Shown here: one piece after another, positions 47,905 to 57,568 of the stretch
How positions within the stretch are numbered: position 1 is the first letter of the stretch
Layout of the letters: each line of letters begins with the position of its first letter
Assembly (NCBI RefSeq): GCF_900113175.1
Contig: NZ_FOOK01000004.1
Coordinates: 1-64,000, forward strand
DNA from: Planifilum fulgidum
GTDB lineage: Bacteria > Bacillota > Bacilli > Thermoactinomycetales > DSM-44946
Reading direction: 5' to 3'
DNA length: 64,000 bases
Made by a program: the position numbers and the translations under genes
The notes under the pieces: model-generated
The model's database searches: none
What the model saw: only the letters and a program-made list of their open reading frames with translations
What the model was told of the DNA's origin: nothing

Positions 47905-49038
47905 ATGATCCGTTGGGAGCTGGGGCGGGTGGAAGAGGTGCTGGAGGAGAGGGAGGAAATCCAGCGGCTCAAGGTGAGGTTGGTGGAAAGCGGGGAAACG
48001 GGGACGGCCGTCCACTACCCGCCGCTGTTGGGGAGGGTGGAGGCCGGTGATGAAGTGTGGCTCAACGCGACGGCGGTTCGGCTCTCCCTGGGAACCGGCG
48101 GCAATCATTTTGTCGGCTGGGTGAACCGGCCGCCCCGGTCGACCCCCGTCCGGGGGCACATCATGAAGTTGCGCTACACCCCGTGGCAGATCGCCCTCCG
48201 CACCGGGGAGGAACAGGGAAGCCCCCACCATGAAATCCTCCGGGATTGCCGAAGCCTGGAGGGCGCGCCGGTTCTGATCGGCGAATTGCACAGCATGCTG
48301 CCGGTGGCGGTTTCCACCTGGCGGTATCTGGCGGACAGGGAGGGGGCGGAACCGCGGATTGTTTATGTGATGACCGATGGGGGGGCGCTGCCGATCGCCC
48401 TCAGCAGGCATGTCCAAACGTTGACGGAACTGGGATGGCTAAATGGCACCGTCACCGCCGGCCACGCCTTCGGCGGGACGCTGGAGGCGGTCAACCTGTA
48501 TTCCGGTCTGCTTCTGGCGGTTCATGCGCTGAAGGCGGACCTCGTCTTCGTCTCCATGGGTCCCGGGATTGTCGGAACGGAAACCGCCTACGGTTTCACC
48601 GGGGTGGAACAGGGGCAGGCGATCAACGCCGTCCACTCCCTGGGCGGCGTTCCCGTTGCCATTCCCCGCCTGCAGAAAGCGGATCGCCGCTTGCGGCACC
48701 GGGGATTGAGCCATCACACCCGGACCGTCCTCGCCTCCGTCGCCCTCGCCCCCGCCGTCGTCCCCCATCCCGAGGATCAGGATCTGTCGGAACTGCGCCG
48801 GACGGCGAAGGCGAAGCATCACTGGATTCCCTTCCGCCTCTCCCTCGAACAGGTGGCCGAAAGGATGTCCGCCTATCCCCTCGCGGTCCGCACCATGGGC
48901 CGCACCTTGGAGGAGGATCCCCTCTTTTTCACGACGGTTGCCGGCGCGGCGGAAACCGCCTGGCGTCTGTGGCGGGATCTCAGCGACGGGCTCGCTCCCG
49001 CCGAGTCAATAGCTCGCTTAGCGTCAGGGAATGGCTAG
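47905..49038 (+). CDS. DUF3866 family protein
   Basis: 377 residues starting at ATG behind GGTGAAGGG. Features include a strand-rich N terminus (LGRVEEVLEEREEIQRLKVR), GTGGNHFVGWV near residue 65, AGHAFGGTLEAVNLYSGLLL and FVSMGPGIVGTETAYGFTG. No signal or membrane helix is seen. The family occurs in Firmicutes and Actinobacteria; its function is unknown. Its 3' end is overlapped on the opposite strand by mciZ. Confidence 0.8.
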   Translation: MIRWELGRVEEVLEEREEIQRLKVRLVESGETGTAVHYPPLLGRVEAGDEVWLNATAVRLSLGTGGNHFVGWVNRPPRSTPVRGHIMKLRYTPWQIALRTGEEQGSPHHEILRDCRSLEGAPVLIGELHSMLPVAVSTWRYLADREGAEPRIVYVMTDGGALPIALSRHVQTLTELGWLNGTVTAGHAFGGTLEAVNLYSGLLLAVHALKADLVFVSMGPGIVGTETAYGFTGVEQGQAINAVHSLGGVPVAIPRLQKADRRLRHRGLSHHTRTVLASVALAPAVVPHPEDQDLSELRRTAKAKHHWIPFRLSLEQVAERMSAYPLAVRTMGRTLEEDPLFFTTVAGAAETAWRLWRDLSDGLAPAESIARLASGNG

Positions 49039-49117
49039 CCAGTTGCCGCAGGCAGGCCCGTACCTGCCACGCCTTGCCCACGATCCGCAACCGGCCGTTT
49101 CCCATCTCCATTTTCAT
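48980..49117 (-). CDS. mciZ: Probable MciZ, peptide inhibitor of FtsZ
   Basis: 45 residues: MKMEMGNGRLRIVGKAWQVR, then a helix (ACLRQLASHSLTLSELLTRR). The strand-then-helix layout with the VGKAW-x-x-R core matches B. subtilis MciZ (40 residues), which caps FtsZ filaments in the mother cell during sporulation. The minus-strand ATG has GGGAGG 8 bases upstream. It overlaps the DUF3866 3' end by 59 bases antisense. The neighbouring nudF region is where Bacillus keeps this gene, as far as I recall. Confidence 0.75.
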   Translation of the reverse strand: MKMEMGNGRLRIVGKAWQVRACLRQLASHSLTLSELLTRRERARR

Positions 49118-49234
49118 CGAAAGAGCCTCCCGATCCGTTTTTTCCAACATTATGATCCGGCCCGGAAAAGATGATTCGCGCCTCGAAAGGAAAGGGGATG
49201 GGCCGCCGATCCAAGATTTCGGGCGAAACATGCG

Positions 49235-49260
49235 AAATCGGGGCCGGAAGGCCCCGATTT
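49235..49260 (-). terminator. Bidirectional hairpin terminator of the esterase gene
   Basis: Perfect 11-bp stem AAATCGGGGCC / GGCCCCGATTT with a 4-base loop, 9 bases after the esterase stop. The T tail is short (TTT). Confidence 0.65.
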
Positions 49261-49269
49261 CAACAAGGA

Positions 49270-51210
<1,941 letters not shown>

Positions 51211-51216
51211 GTGGTG

Positions 51217-51222
51217 TATAAT
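51217..51222 (+). promoter_or_regulatory. -10 element of the nudF promoter
   Basis: Perfect TATAAT, 59 bases before nudF. The -35 region (near 51194) is a poor match, so only the -10 is proposed. Confidence 0.45.
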
Positions 51223-51280
51223 TGAAAAACAGCGGAAACTCACTTTTTGGCTGAAAGCACGAATTGGGGAGTGAACCTGT

Positions 51281-51826
51281 TTGAGCGATCTGAAGGAGAA
51301 AACGATTCGCAGCCGAACGATCTTTGAGGGGAAATTGATCCGCGTTCAACTGGATGAGGTGGAGCTTCCCGACGGAAGGACCTCCACCCGGGAGATTGTG
51401 AGACATCCCGGTGCGGTGGCGGTGATGGCCTTCACCGGGGAAGGGAAGCTGATCCTGGTGCGCCAGCACCGGCATCCGCTGGAAAAAACCACCCTGGAGA
51501 TCCCGGCCGGAAAGCTGGAGCCCGGGGAAGATCCCAAAGCGTGCGCGTTCCGCGAGCTCGAGGAGGAAACGGGATACCGGGCGGAGGAGATGCATCCCAT
51601 CGTTTCCTTTTATACTTCCCCCGGTTTTGCCGATGAAAAGCTTCATCTGTTCGAAGCCCGGGGCTTGACAAAGGGAGAGATGCGGCCGGATGCGGACGAA
51701 TTCGTGGAGGTGGAGGAGCTGACCCTGGAGGAGGCCTATGGGAAGATGGAGGAAGGGCTGATCTGCGACGCCAAAACGGTCGCCGCCGTGTACATCTGGC
51801 ATAACCGGGTGTTGGGCGGCCGATGA
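51281..51826 (+). CDS. nudF: ADP-ribose pyrophosphatase (Nudix)
   Basis: 181 residues starting at TTG behind GGGGAGTGA. The Nudix box is GEDPKACAFRELEEETGY. The N-terminal strand region (IRSRTIFEGKLIRVQLDEV) and FYTSPGFADEKLHLFEA fit NudF. It hydrolyses ADP-ribose and related compounds. It overlaps the next gene by a few bases. Confidence 0.93.
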   Translation: MSDLKEKTIRSRTIFEGKLIRVQLDEVELPDGRTSTREIVRHPGAVAVMAFTGEGKLILVRQHRHPLEKTTLEIPAGKLEPGEDPKACAFRELEEETGYRAEEMHPIVSFYTSPGFADEKLHLFEARGLTKGEMRPDADEFVEVEELTLEEAYGKMEEGLICDAKTVAAVYIWHNRVLGGR

Positions 51827-53016
51827 GTTTCAGACGGGTGTTTGCGGACCTCCACATCCACATCGGCCGGACGGAGAGCGGACTGCCGGTCAAGATCAGT
51901 GCCGCCCGCAATCTCACGTTTCACGAAATCGTGCGCGAAGCGGCCCACCGCAAGGGACTGGACATGATCGGCATCATTGACGCCCATTCCCCGCCGGTTC
52001 AGGAGGAGATCGCCCGGGGACTGGAGCGGGGGATCTACCGGGAAGATCCCGAGGGGGGAATCCTCTACGGAACAACCACGGTGATCCTGGGAACGGAGAT
52101 CGAAGTGAAGGAAGAAGGGATGGGCCCGGCCCACCTGCTGGCCTATTTTCCGACCTTCGCGTCGATCCGGCGGTTTACCGGCTGGTTGTCCCGTCACATG
52201 AAAAACGTGCGGCTGAGCACCCAGCGGCTGCACCGGCCGGCCCGGGAGCTGCAGGAACGGGTGGCGGAGGAGGGGGGGTTGCTCATTCCCGCCCACGTGT
52301 TCACCCCCTTCAAGAGCGTTTACGGGAGCGCCACCGACCGGATGAGCCGGTTGCTTGACATGGACGGAATTGTGGCGGTGGAGCTGGGTTTGAGCGCGGA
52401 TGCGTCGATGGCCGACCATCTCCGGGAATTGTCCCGGGTTTCCTTCGTCACCAATTCCGACGCCCATTCCCTGGCCAAAATCGGCCGCGAGTACAACGAA
52501 TTCCGCCTTTTACGCCCCTCGTTCCGGGAATTGGAGCTGGCGCTGCGCCGGGAAAAGGGGCGGGGGATTGCCGCCAATTACGGACTGAATCCGAAGCTGG
52601 GCAAATACTACAGGACGCGCTGTACCGGTTGCGGCGCCATTTTGTCCCCGGACAAGGGAGAGACGGGCCCCTGTCCCCGCTGCGGCGGCAATCGGATCGT
52701 GAAGGGGGTGTCGGACCGGATCGCCGAAATCGCCGACGGACCCTCCAAAGCACCGGCACACCGGCCTCCCTATGTGTATCAGGTGCCCCTCGAATTCATT
52801 CCCCAACTGGGGCCGAAGACCCTTGACCGTCTCTTGGGGAGGTTCGGAACGGAGATGAATGTGCTTCACCAGGCCCCGATCGAAGAGGTGGCCGCTGTGG
52901 CGGGGGAGACCATCGCCCGGTTTATCCGCTTGGCCCGCGAGCGGCGGCTGGAATTTGAAGAGGGGGGCGGGGGAGCGTACGGCCGGGTAAGGGCGTCCTC
53001 CGGAGGCGCGGATTGA
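51823..53016 (+). CDS. Endonuclease Q-like protein (PHP domain, YqxK-like)
   Basis: 397 residues. The PHP metal site begins FADLHIHIGRTESGLPVKIS, continues with IGIIDAHSPPV, GTEIEVKEEG and NSDAHSLAKIGREYNEF. A four-Cys zinc motif follows (CTGCGAILS ... CPRCGG, ~263-287) and a C-terminal helix-hairpin-helix (PQLGPKTLDRLLGRFG). This architecture fits EndoQ, which nicks DNA 5' of deaminated bases. The ATG overlaps the nudF stop; no strong ribosome site, so coupling is likely. Confidence 0.85.
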   Translation: MSFRRVFADLHIHIGRTESGLPVKISAARNLTFHEIVREAAHRKGLDMIGIIDAHSPPVQEEIARGLERGIYREDPEGGILYGTTTVILGTEIEVKEEGMGPAHLLAYFPTFASIRRFTGWLSRHMKNVRLSTQRLHRPARELQERVAEEGGLLIPAHVFTPFKSVYGSATDRMSRLLDMDGIVAVELGLSADASMADHLRELSRVSFVTNSDAHSLAKIGREYNEFRLLRPSFRELELALRREKGRGIAANYGLNPKLGKYYRTRCTGCGAILSPDKGETGPCPRCGGNRIVKGVSDRIAEIADGPSKAPAHRPPYVYQVPLEFIPQLGPKTLDRLLGRFGTEMNVLHQAPIEEVAAVAGETIARFIRLARERRLEFEEGGGGAYGRVRASSGGAD

Positions 53017-53026
53017 GAAAGGGACT

Positions 53027-53055
53027 TCTATTTTCCCCTTGTTCGTCATAGAAAT
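53027..53055 (+). promoter_or_regulatory. Possible sigma-E promoter of spoIIM
   Basis: -10-like CATAGAAA (53047-53054) resembles CATACAHT; TCTATTT (53027-53033) is a partial -35, 13 bases away. Consistent with mother-cell expression of spoIIM in Bacillus. Confidence 0.4.
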
Positions 53056-53079
53056 AGAATGGACAAGGGGGAGGTTCCT

Positions 53080-53733
53080 ATGAAGGCGAAGCGGAAAAAC
53101 CTCGGGGACACGCTCAAGCTCCACGTGAGGAATCAGATGTCCCTCTACCTGTTCATCACCGTGCTGTTTATGATGGGGGTCGTGTTCGGGGCGGTGGTGG
53201 TCAACACCCTTTCACCCGCCCAGAAGGAGGGCTTGCTGGAGTATTTGGGATATTTTTTCCGAGGCTTGGAGCAGAATACCATCGCCGAGCCGCAGATCGC
53301 GTTTCAGCATTCCATGGGGGACCATCTGAGGAACCTGGGGCTGATGTGGATGCTCGGCCTTTCCATCATCGGCATTCCCCTCATCCTCATCTTGATCTTT
53401 TTAAAAGGGTTGGTGATCGGTTTTACGGTCGGTTTTCTGGTCAGCCAGCTCTCCTGGCGGGGATTATGGTTTGCCTTTTTGTCGGTGGTTCCCCAGAATT
53501 TGCTGGTGGTTCCCGCCATGATCATCATGGCGGTCTCCGGAATCCATTTTTCCCTCCTGCTGGTGAGAAACCGGCTGATTTCCCGACGGGGAAGCATTTA
53601 TCCGGAGTTTCTCGCCTATTCCGGCCTGGTGATGGCGATGGCGGTGGTGTTGGTGTTTGCCTCCCTCTTTGAAGCGTATCTGTCGCCGGTTTTGATGCGG
53701 ATGGCCGTTCCTTCGGTGGGGATGCTGAATTGA
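53080..53733 (+). CDS. spoIIM: Stage II sporulation protein M
   Basis: 217 residues starting at ATG with GGGGGAGG 5 bases upstream; an upstream ATG 53059 overlaps the ribosome site. About five membrane helices, the first YLFITVLFMMGVVFGAVVV. With SpoIID and SpoIIP it drives septal peptidoglycan hydrolysis and engulfment. Size matches B. subtilis (214). Confidence 0.93.
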   Translation: MKAKRKNLGDTLKLHVRNQMSLYLFITVLFMMGVVFGAVVVNTLSPAQKEGLLEYLGYFFRGLEQNTIAEPQIAFQHSMGDHLRNLGLMWMLGLSIIGIPLILILIFLKGLVIGFTVGFLVSQLSWRGLWFAFLSVVPQNLLVVPAMIIMAVSGIHFSLLLVRNRLISRRGSIYPEFLAYSGLVMAMAVVLVFASLFEAYLSPVLMRMAVPSVGMLN

Positions 53734-53778
53734 CCCGGATGTGCGGAAGAGGGTGCAAAAAAGGGGAACAAATGTATT

Positions 53779-53810
53779 TTATAATCATTATTAATTGATA
53801 TTGATTATTA
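53779..53810 (+). promoter_or_regulatory. Tandem PerR/Fur-type boxes upstream of fur
   Basis: TTATAATCATTATTA (53779-53793) differs at one position from the PerR box TTATAATnATTATAA. TGATATTGATTATTA (53796-53810) differs at two from the Fur-type TGATAATnATTATCA. Both lie directly upstream of the -35. Confidence 0.65.
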
Positions 53811-53815
53811 TCTGT

Positions 53816-53845
53816 TTGACTTCCCCCCCGTCTCTCCAATATAAT
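53816..53845 (+). promoter_or_regulatory. Sigma-A promoter of fur
   Basis: TTGACT (53816-53821), 18-base spacer, perfect TATAAT (53840-53845), 30 bases before the start codon. Confidence 0.8.
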
Positions 53846-53874
53846 GGTGACAAGAAAGGCCGGGGGGGTTGCCT

Positions 53875-54354
53875 GTGGAGGATCGGGTCAATCAAATCAA
53901 GCAACAGTTATCCGCCCATAACTACAAATTGACCCCCCAACGGGAAGCGACGGTCCGCGTGTTGTTGGAGAACGAAGAGAAACACCTCAGCGCGGAAGAT
54001 GTCTACCTGTTGGTGAAGGGGAAGTCGCCGGAAATCGGATTGGCCACTGTCTACCGGACCCTGGAGCTTTTGAGCGATTTGCAGATCATCCACAAGCTCA
54101 ACTTCGGTGACGGGGTTACGCGGTATGAATTTCGCGCAGAGGGTGCCGAACATCATCACCACCATCTGTATTGCCTGAACTGCGGTGCGGTGGATGAAAT
54201 CATGGAGGACCTGCTGGGTCCCATCGAGGAAAAAGTGGAGAAGGAGTTCGACTTTCAGATCATCGACCATCGGCTCACATTCCACGGGATCTGCCACCGG
54301 TGCAAGGGACAGGTGAAGGATCCCAAAAAATTGGTAGGATCAAAGGTGACGTGA
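53875..54354 (+). CDS. fur: Ferric uptake regulator Fur
   Basis: 159 residues starting at GTG with GGGGGGG 6 bases upstream. A winged helix (NYKLTPQREATVRVLLE, IGLATVYRTLELL) precedes the metal-binding dimerisation domain, with AEHHHHHLYCLNCG, the structural zinc pairs CLNC and CHRC, and IDHRLTFHGIC. It sits between spoIIM and yqzK as in Bacillus, so it is called Fur rather than PerR or Zur, though paralogue identity by eye is not absolute. Confidence 0.88.
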   Translation: MEDRVNQIKQQLSAHNYKLTPQREATVRVLLENEEKHLSAEDVYLLVKGKSPEIGLATVYRTLELLSDLQIIHKLNFGDGVTRYEFRAEGAEHHHHHLYCLNCGAVDEIMEDLLGPIEEKVEKEFDFQIIDHRLTFHGICHRCKGQVKDPKKLVGSKVT

Positions 54355-54381
54355 GGTCTCAAGCGATCTCACGTTATTTTG
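54349..54381 (+). terminator. Terminator of fur
   Basis: Perfect 7-bp stem ACGTGAG / CTCACGT with a 12-base loop and a TTATTTTG tail. The left arm includes the fur stop codon. Confidence 0.55.
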
Positions 54382-54463
54382 TGGTGTATGATCGGCGGAA
54401 TGAAAGTGGTATGATAATAGGCGGAGAATTGATCCATGCACTGTTTTTAAGGAGGCGAGCCCC

Positions 54464-55597
54464 TTGATTATCGGTGTTCCCAAGGAGATCAAAGACAATG
54501 AAAACCGGGTGGCCATCTCTCCGGCGGGCGTCGATGCCCTCGTGGAAGCGGGTCACGAAGTCCTGATTGAATCGGGGGCGGGGGAAGGAAGCGGTTTCCC
54601 CGATGAGGCGTTTGTCGAACACGGGGCCAAAATTGCCCGGAGCGCCGAGGATGTGTGGTCCTCCGCCGACATGGTGCTGAAGGTGAAGGAGCCGCAGCCG
54701 AGCGAGTACCGCTTCTTTCGCGAAGATCTGATCCTGTTCACCTATTTGCATTTGGCCGCGGAACCGGAACTGACGCGCGCGCTGATGGAGAGCAAGGTGA
54801 CGGCGATCGCCTATGAGACCATCCAGCTGGAGAACGGCTCCCTGCCCCTGCTCACCCCGATGAGCGAAGTGGCCGGGCGGATGTCGGTCCAAATCGGGGC
54901 GCAACTTTTGGAAAAGCCCAAGGGCGGAAAAGGAGTGCTTCTCGGAGGCGTTCCCGGGGTGCTGCCGGGGAAGGTGGTGATCATCGGCGGCGGGACGGTC
55001 GGAACCAATGCGGCCAAAATGGCCCTGGGCCTGGGAGCCGATGTGACGATTCTGGACGTCAATCCCGACCGGCTGCGGGAATTGGACGACATTTTCCGCG
55101 GACAGGTGCGGACGCTGATGTCCAACAGCTACAATATCGGACAGGCCGTAAAGCAGGCCGACCTGCTGATCGGAGCGGTCTTGGTTCCCGGCCGGAGGGC
55201 GCCGCGCCTGGTGACGGAAGAGATGGTCAAATCCATGTCTCCGGGGTCGGTGATTGTGGACGTGGCGATCGACCAGGGCGGGTCGATCGAGACGATCGAC
55301 CGGGTGACCACCCACAGCAATCCCACCATCGTGAAACACGGGGTGGTCCATTACGCCGTGGCCAACATCCCCGGAGCGGTGCCGCGCACATCCACCCTGG
55401 CCTTGACCCACGTGACCGTGCCCTATGCCGTTCAGATCGCCAACAAGGGTGTGGAAAAGGCGGCGAAGGAAAACCGCGCCCTGGCGCTGGGGGTCAACGT
55501 AATGAAGGGGCACGTCACCCATCAGGCGGTGGCCGAAAGTTTGTCCCTCCCTTACGTGCCGCTGAGCGATGTGCTGGGCAATCCCGTCATGGGATGA
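54464..55597 (+). CDS. ald: Alanine dehydrogenase
   Basis: 377 residues starting at TTG behind [27 protein letters not shown] is the family N terminus; the NAD site is [21 protein letters not shown], and [16 protein letters not shown] and [18 protein letters not shown] are conserved. It interconverts alanine and pyruvate and matters for sporulation on alanine in Bacillus. Its place between fur and yqzK differs from B. subtilis. Confidence 0.95.
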   Translation: MIIGVPKEIKDNENRVAISPAGVDALVEAGHEVLIESGAGEGSGFPDEAFVEHGAKIARSAEDVWSSADMVLKVKEPQPSEYRFFREDLILFTYLHLAAEPELTRALMESKVTAIAYETIQLENGSLPLLTPMSEVAGRMSVQIGAQLLEKPKGGKGVLLGGVPGVLPGKVVIIGGGTVGTNAAKMALGLGADVTILDVNPDRLRELDDIFRGQVRTLMSNSYNIGQAVKQADLLIGAVLVPGRRAPRLVTEEMVKSMSPGSVIVDVAIDQGGSIETIDRVTTHSNPTIVKHGVVHYAVANIPGAVPRTSTLALTHVTVPYAVQIANKGVEKAAKENRALALGVNVMKGHVTHQAVAESLSLPYVPLSDVLGNPVMG

Positions 55598-55712
55598 GGT
55601 TTTCCACCGGAAAAATGTAAGGGCTTTTATCGGGGAGAGGGGAGTTTGAGCGGAATAAACACGGCAAGCCATCCCATACGATGGTAACAGGACATCGGAA
55701 GGGACGATCCGC

Positions 55713-55955
55713 ATGATCGTGTCGCTCAGGCGCTTGGTGGAATGGATCAAATTCTTGATCCTGTTTGTATTGTTCACGATCCTCGTGTATCAGGTGCTTG
55801 CCTTGTTTTCCGATTGGCTCCAGCCCCGATATCCTTACCGGGAGCCGGCGGGGAGGGCCGTCAAGGTCTTTGCTCCCGCTTCCCCCGGCGGTCCCGATCC
55901 CGCTTCGGTGGACATCGGGGAACGCCTTCTCCTCTACTTTCGCATCGGAGAATAA
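55713..55955 (+). CDS. yqzK: DUF4227 small membrane protein (YqzK-like)
   Basis: 80 residues with one membrane helix near the N terminus (FLILFVLFTILVYQVLALFS) and an extracytoplasmic tail. Matches DUF4227 in size and location downstream of fur. The function is unknown. ATG 55713 follows GGAAGGGACGATC. A 7-bp hairpin GCCCGCC/GGCGGGC follows at 55956-55981. Confidence 0.8.
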   Translation: MIVSLRRLVEWIKFLILFVLFTILVYQVLALFSDWLQPRYPYREPAGRAVKVFAPASPGGPDPASVDIGERLLLYFRIGE

Positions 55956-56048
55956 GCCCGCCCCGAAAAAAGGAGGCGGGCCTTCTCCTTATAGGAGCTT
56001 TCGGAAGCAGCGCGAAGGGACGGTCTTGATCGATCGGGAGGGATCCGT

Positions 56049-56876
56049 ATGAAGGAAAAGATTGAACAAGCTGCGGCGATGATCAGGAAGCAGTCGTCCA
56101 TTCATCCGCGGATCGGTCTCATTCTCGGTTCGGGATTGGGGGTTTTGGCGGATGAAATCGAAGAGGCAGTCGTCATTCCCTATGCGAAGATTCCCCATTT
56201 TCCCGTTTCCACGGTGGAGGGACATGCGGGACGGCTGGTGCTCGGCCGGCTGGAAGGTCAGGCGGTTGTGGCGATGCAGGGGCGCTTTCACCTGTATGAG
56301 GGGTATTCCCTTGAAGAGGTCACTTTCCCGATCCGGGTGATGAAGCGGTTGGGCGTGGAAACCGTTCTGATCACCAATGCGGCGGGTGGAATCAATGAAT
56401 CCTTCCAGGCGGGGGATTTGATGCTGATCCGGGATCACATCAACTTCATGTTCCGCAACCCGCTGGTCGGACCCAACGATCCCGAGCTGGGGGACCGCTT
56501 TCCGGACATGACGGAGGCTTATGATGCGGATCTCCGTCGGTTGGCCAAAAAGGTGGCCGAAAAACTGGGCATTGATCTGAAGGAGGGCGTTTACGCGGCG
56601 ATGCTGGGTCCCTCCTACGAAACGCCGGCGGAAATCCGCATGTTGCGCACCGTCGGCGGGGATGCCGTCGGCATGTCGACGGTGCCCGAAGTGATCGTCG
56701 CCCGCCACGCGGGGATCCGCGTTCTCGGCCTCTCCTGCATCGCCAACATGGCGGCGGGGATCCTGCCGCAGCCTTTGAGCCATGAAGAAGTGATGGAAAC
56801 GGCGGAGCGGGTGAAGGAAACGTTTCTTCGCCTGGTGAAGGGGATTCTGCGGGAACTACCCGGAGAGGGAGAATAA
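56049..56876 (+). CDS. punA: Purine nucleoside phosphorylase
   Basis: 275 residues. IGLILGSGLGVLADEIE is the phosphate-binding region; VAMQGRFHLYEGY, TNAAGGINESF and LGPSYETPAEIRML with DAVGMSTVPEVIVARH are standard. It cleaves inosine and guanosine nucleosides to bases. In Bacillus, xerD and drm stand between yqzK and this gene; here they are missing. ATG 56049 follows GGGAGGGATC. Confidence 0.94.
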   Translation: MKEKIEQAAAMIRKQSSIHPRIGLILGSGLGVLADEIEEAVVIPYAKIPHFPVSTVEGHAGRLVLGRLEGQAVVAMQGRFHLYEGYSLEEVTFPIRVMKRLGVETVLITNAAGGINESFQAGDLMLIRDHINFMFRNPLVGPNDPELGDRFPDMTEAYDADLRRLAKKVAEKLGIDLKEGVYAAMLGPSYETPAEIRMLRTVGGDAVGMSTVPEVIVARHAGIRVLGLSCIANMAAGILPQPLSHEEVMETAERVKETFLRLVKGILRELPGEGE

Positions 56877-56899
56877 TGCCCGGCCGGAGGAAACAGTGC

Positions 56900-56927
56900 G
56901 GAGGACCGTTCATAGGTCCTCCTTTTT
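56900..56927 (+). terminator. Terminator of punA
   Basis: Perfect 8-bp stem GGAGGACC / GGTCCTCC with a 7-base loop and a TTTTTG tail. Confidence 0.82.
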
Positions 56928-57035
56928 GCGTATTGTCCTATGGCCGCAGTTTCCGATTTTTTCGCAATCGAAGACATTTTGATCCATTTATGGTAACATG
57001 ATTGTCGAAAACTTTTTTGAACCGGGGAGGATTTC

Positions 57036-57335
57036 ATGAAAGCGCTCATCATCTTTATTTCTTTATTGTTGGTGATTCTTTTTCTCATCAAGGCTGTTGT
57101 CCTGTTTTTCAGGTACCGGAGGACGCCGAAGGATGAATGGGGAAAACTCCACCCCGAATTTTACAAGTGGATGGCCGTCGCCTTTTTGGGCATGGGGCTG
57201 ATGGAATTGGTGGATTTGTCGGAAGGAGACGGAAGTGTTTTCAGCGCCGTCATTAAACTGCTCTTGTTCGCGACGCTGCTTTTCGAATCCCGGCGGCGCA
57301 GGCGCCTGCTGGAAAAGGATCGCGAGTCCCTTTGA
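57036..57335 (+). CDS. Small membrane protein of unknown function
   Basis: 99 residues starting at ATG with GGGGAGGA upstream. Membrane helices at ~2-26 (LIIFISLLLVILFLIKAVVL) and ~45-60 (WMAVAFLGMGLMELV), perhaps a third at ~70-83, then a very basic tail (ESRRRRRLLEKD). No family recognised. It stands alone between terminators, so it is probably monocistronic. Confidence 0.7.
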   Translation: MKALIIFISLLLVILFLIKAVVLFFRYRRTPKDEWGKLHPEFYKWMAVAFLGMGLMELVDLSEGDGSVFSAVIKLLLFATLLFESRRRRRLLEKDRESL

Positions 57336-57336
57336 C

Positions 57337-57367
57337 GCGGGGGAGGGCGCGGCCCCCCGCTTTTTTT
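57337..57367 (+). terminator. Terminator of the small membrane protein gene
   Basis: Stem GCGGGGG / CCCCCGC with a GC-rich 10-base loop followed by seven T. Confidence 0.85.
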
Positions 57368-57510
57368 GTCCAAGAGATGAAACAGGGCCTCTTCACAAGC
57401 CGAGATGGACGGCGAAGGTTCCGCGGAAAGGGGATCTTTTCGCTCGGGGACAACTGATGCGTTTCCCGCAGGTCTTTTGTTCGCCGCGGCGGGTTTGCCG
57501 CAGGGAGCTG

Positions 57511-57539
57511 TCATAATTCTCCTGTTCCGGGACAGACTA
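57511..57539 (+). promoter_or_regulatory. Candidate sigma-F promoter of dacF
   Basis: TCATA (57511-57515), 14-base spacer, GGACAGACTA (57530-57539), a full match to GGnnAnAnTR. dacF is sigma-F dependent in Bacillus; the predicted start would give a leader of about 23 bases containing AGGAGG. Confidence 0.55.
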
Positions 57540-57568
57540 GGGGTAGTCCTGGATAGGAGGGAACGTCG

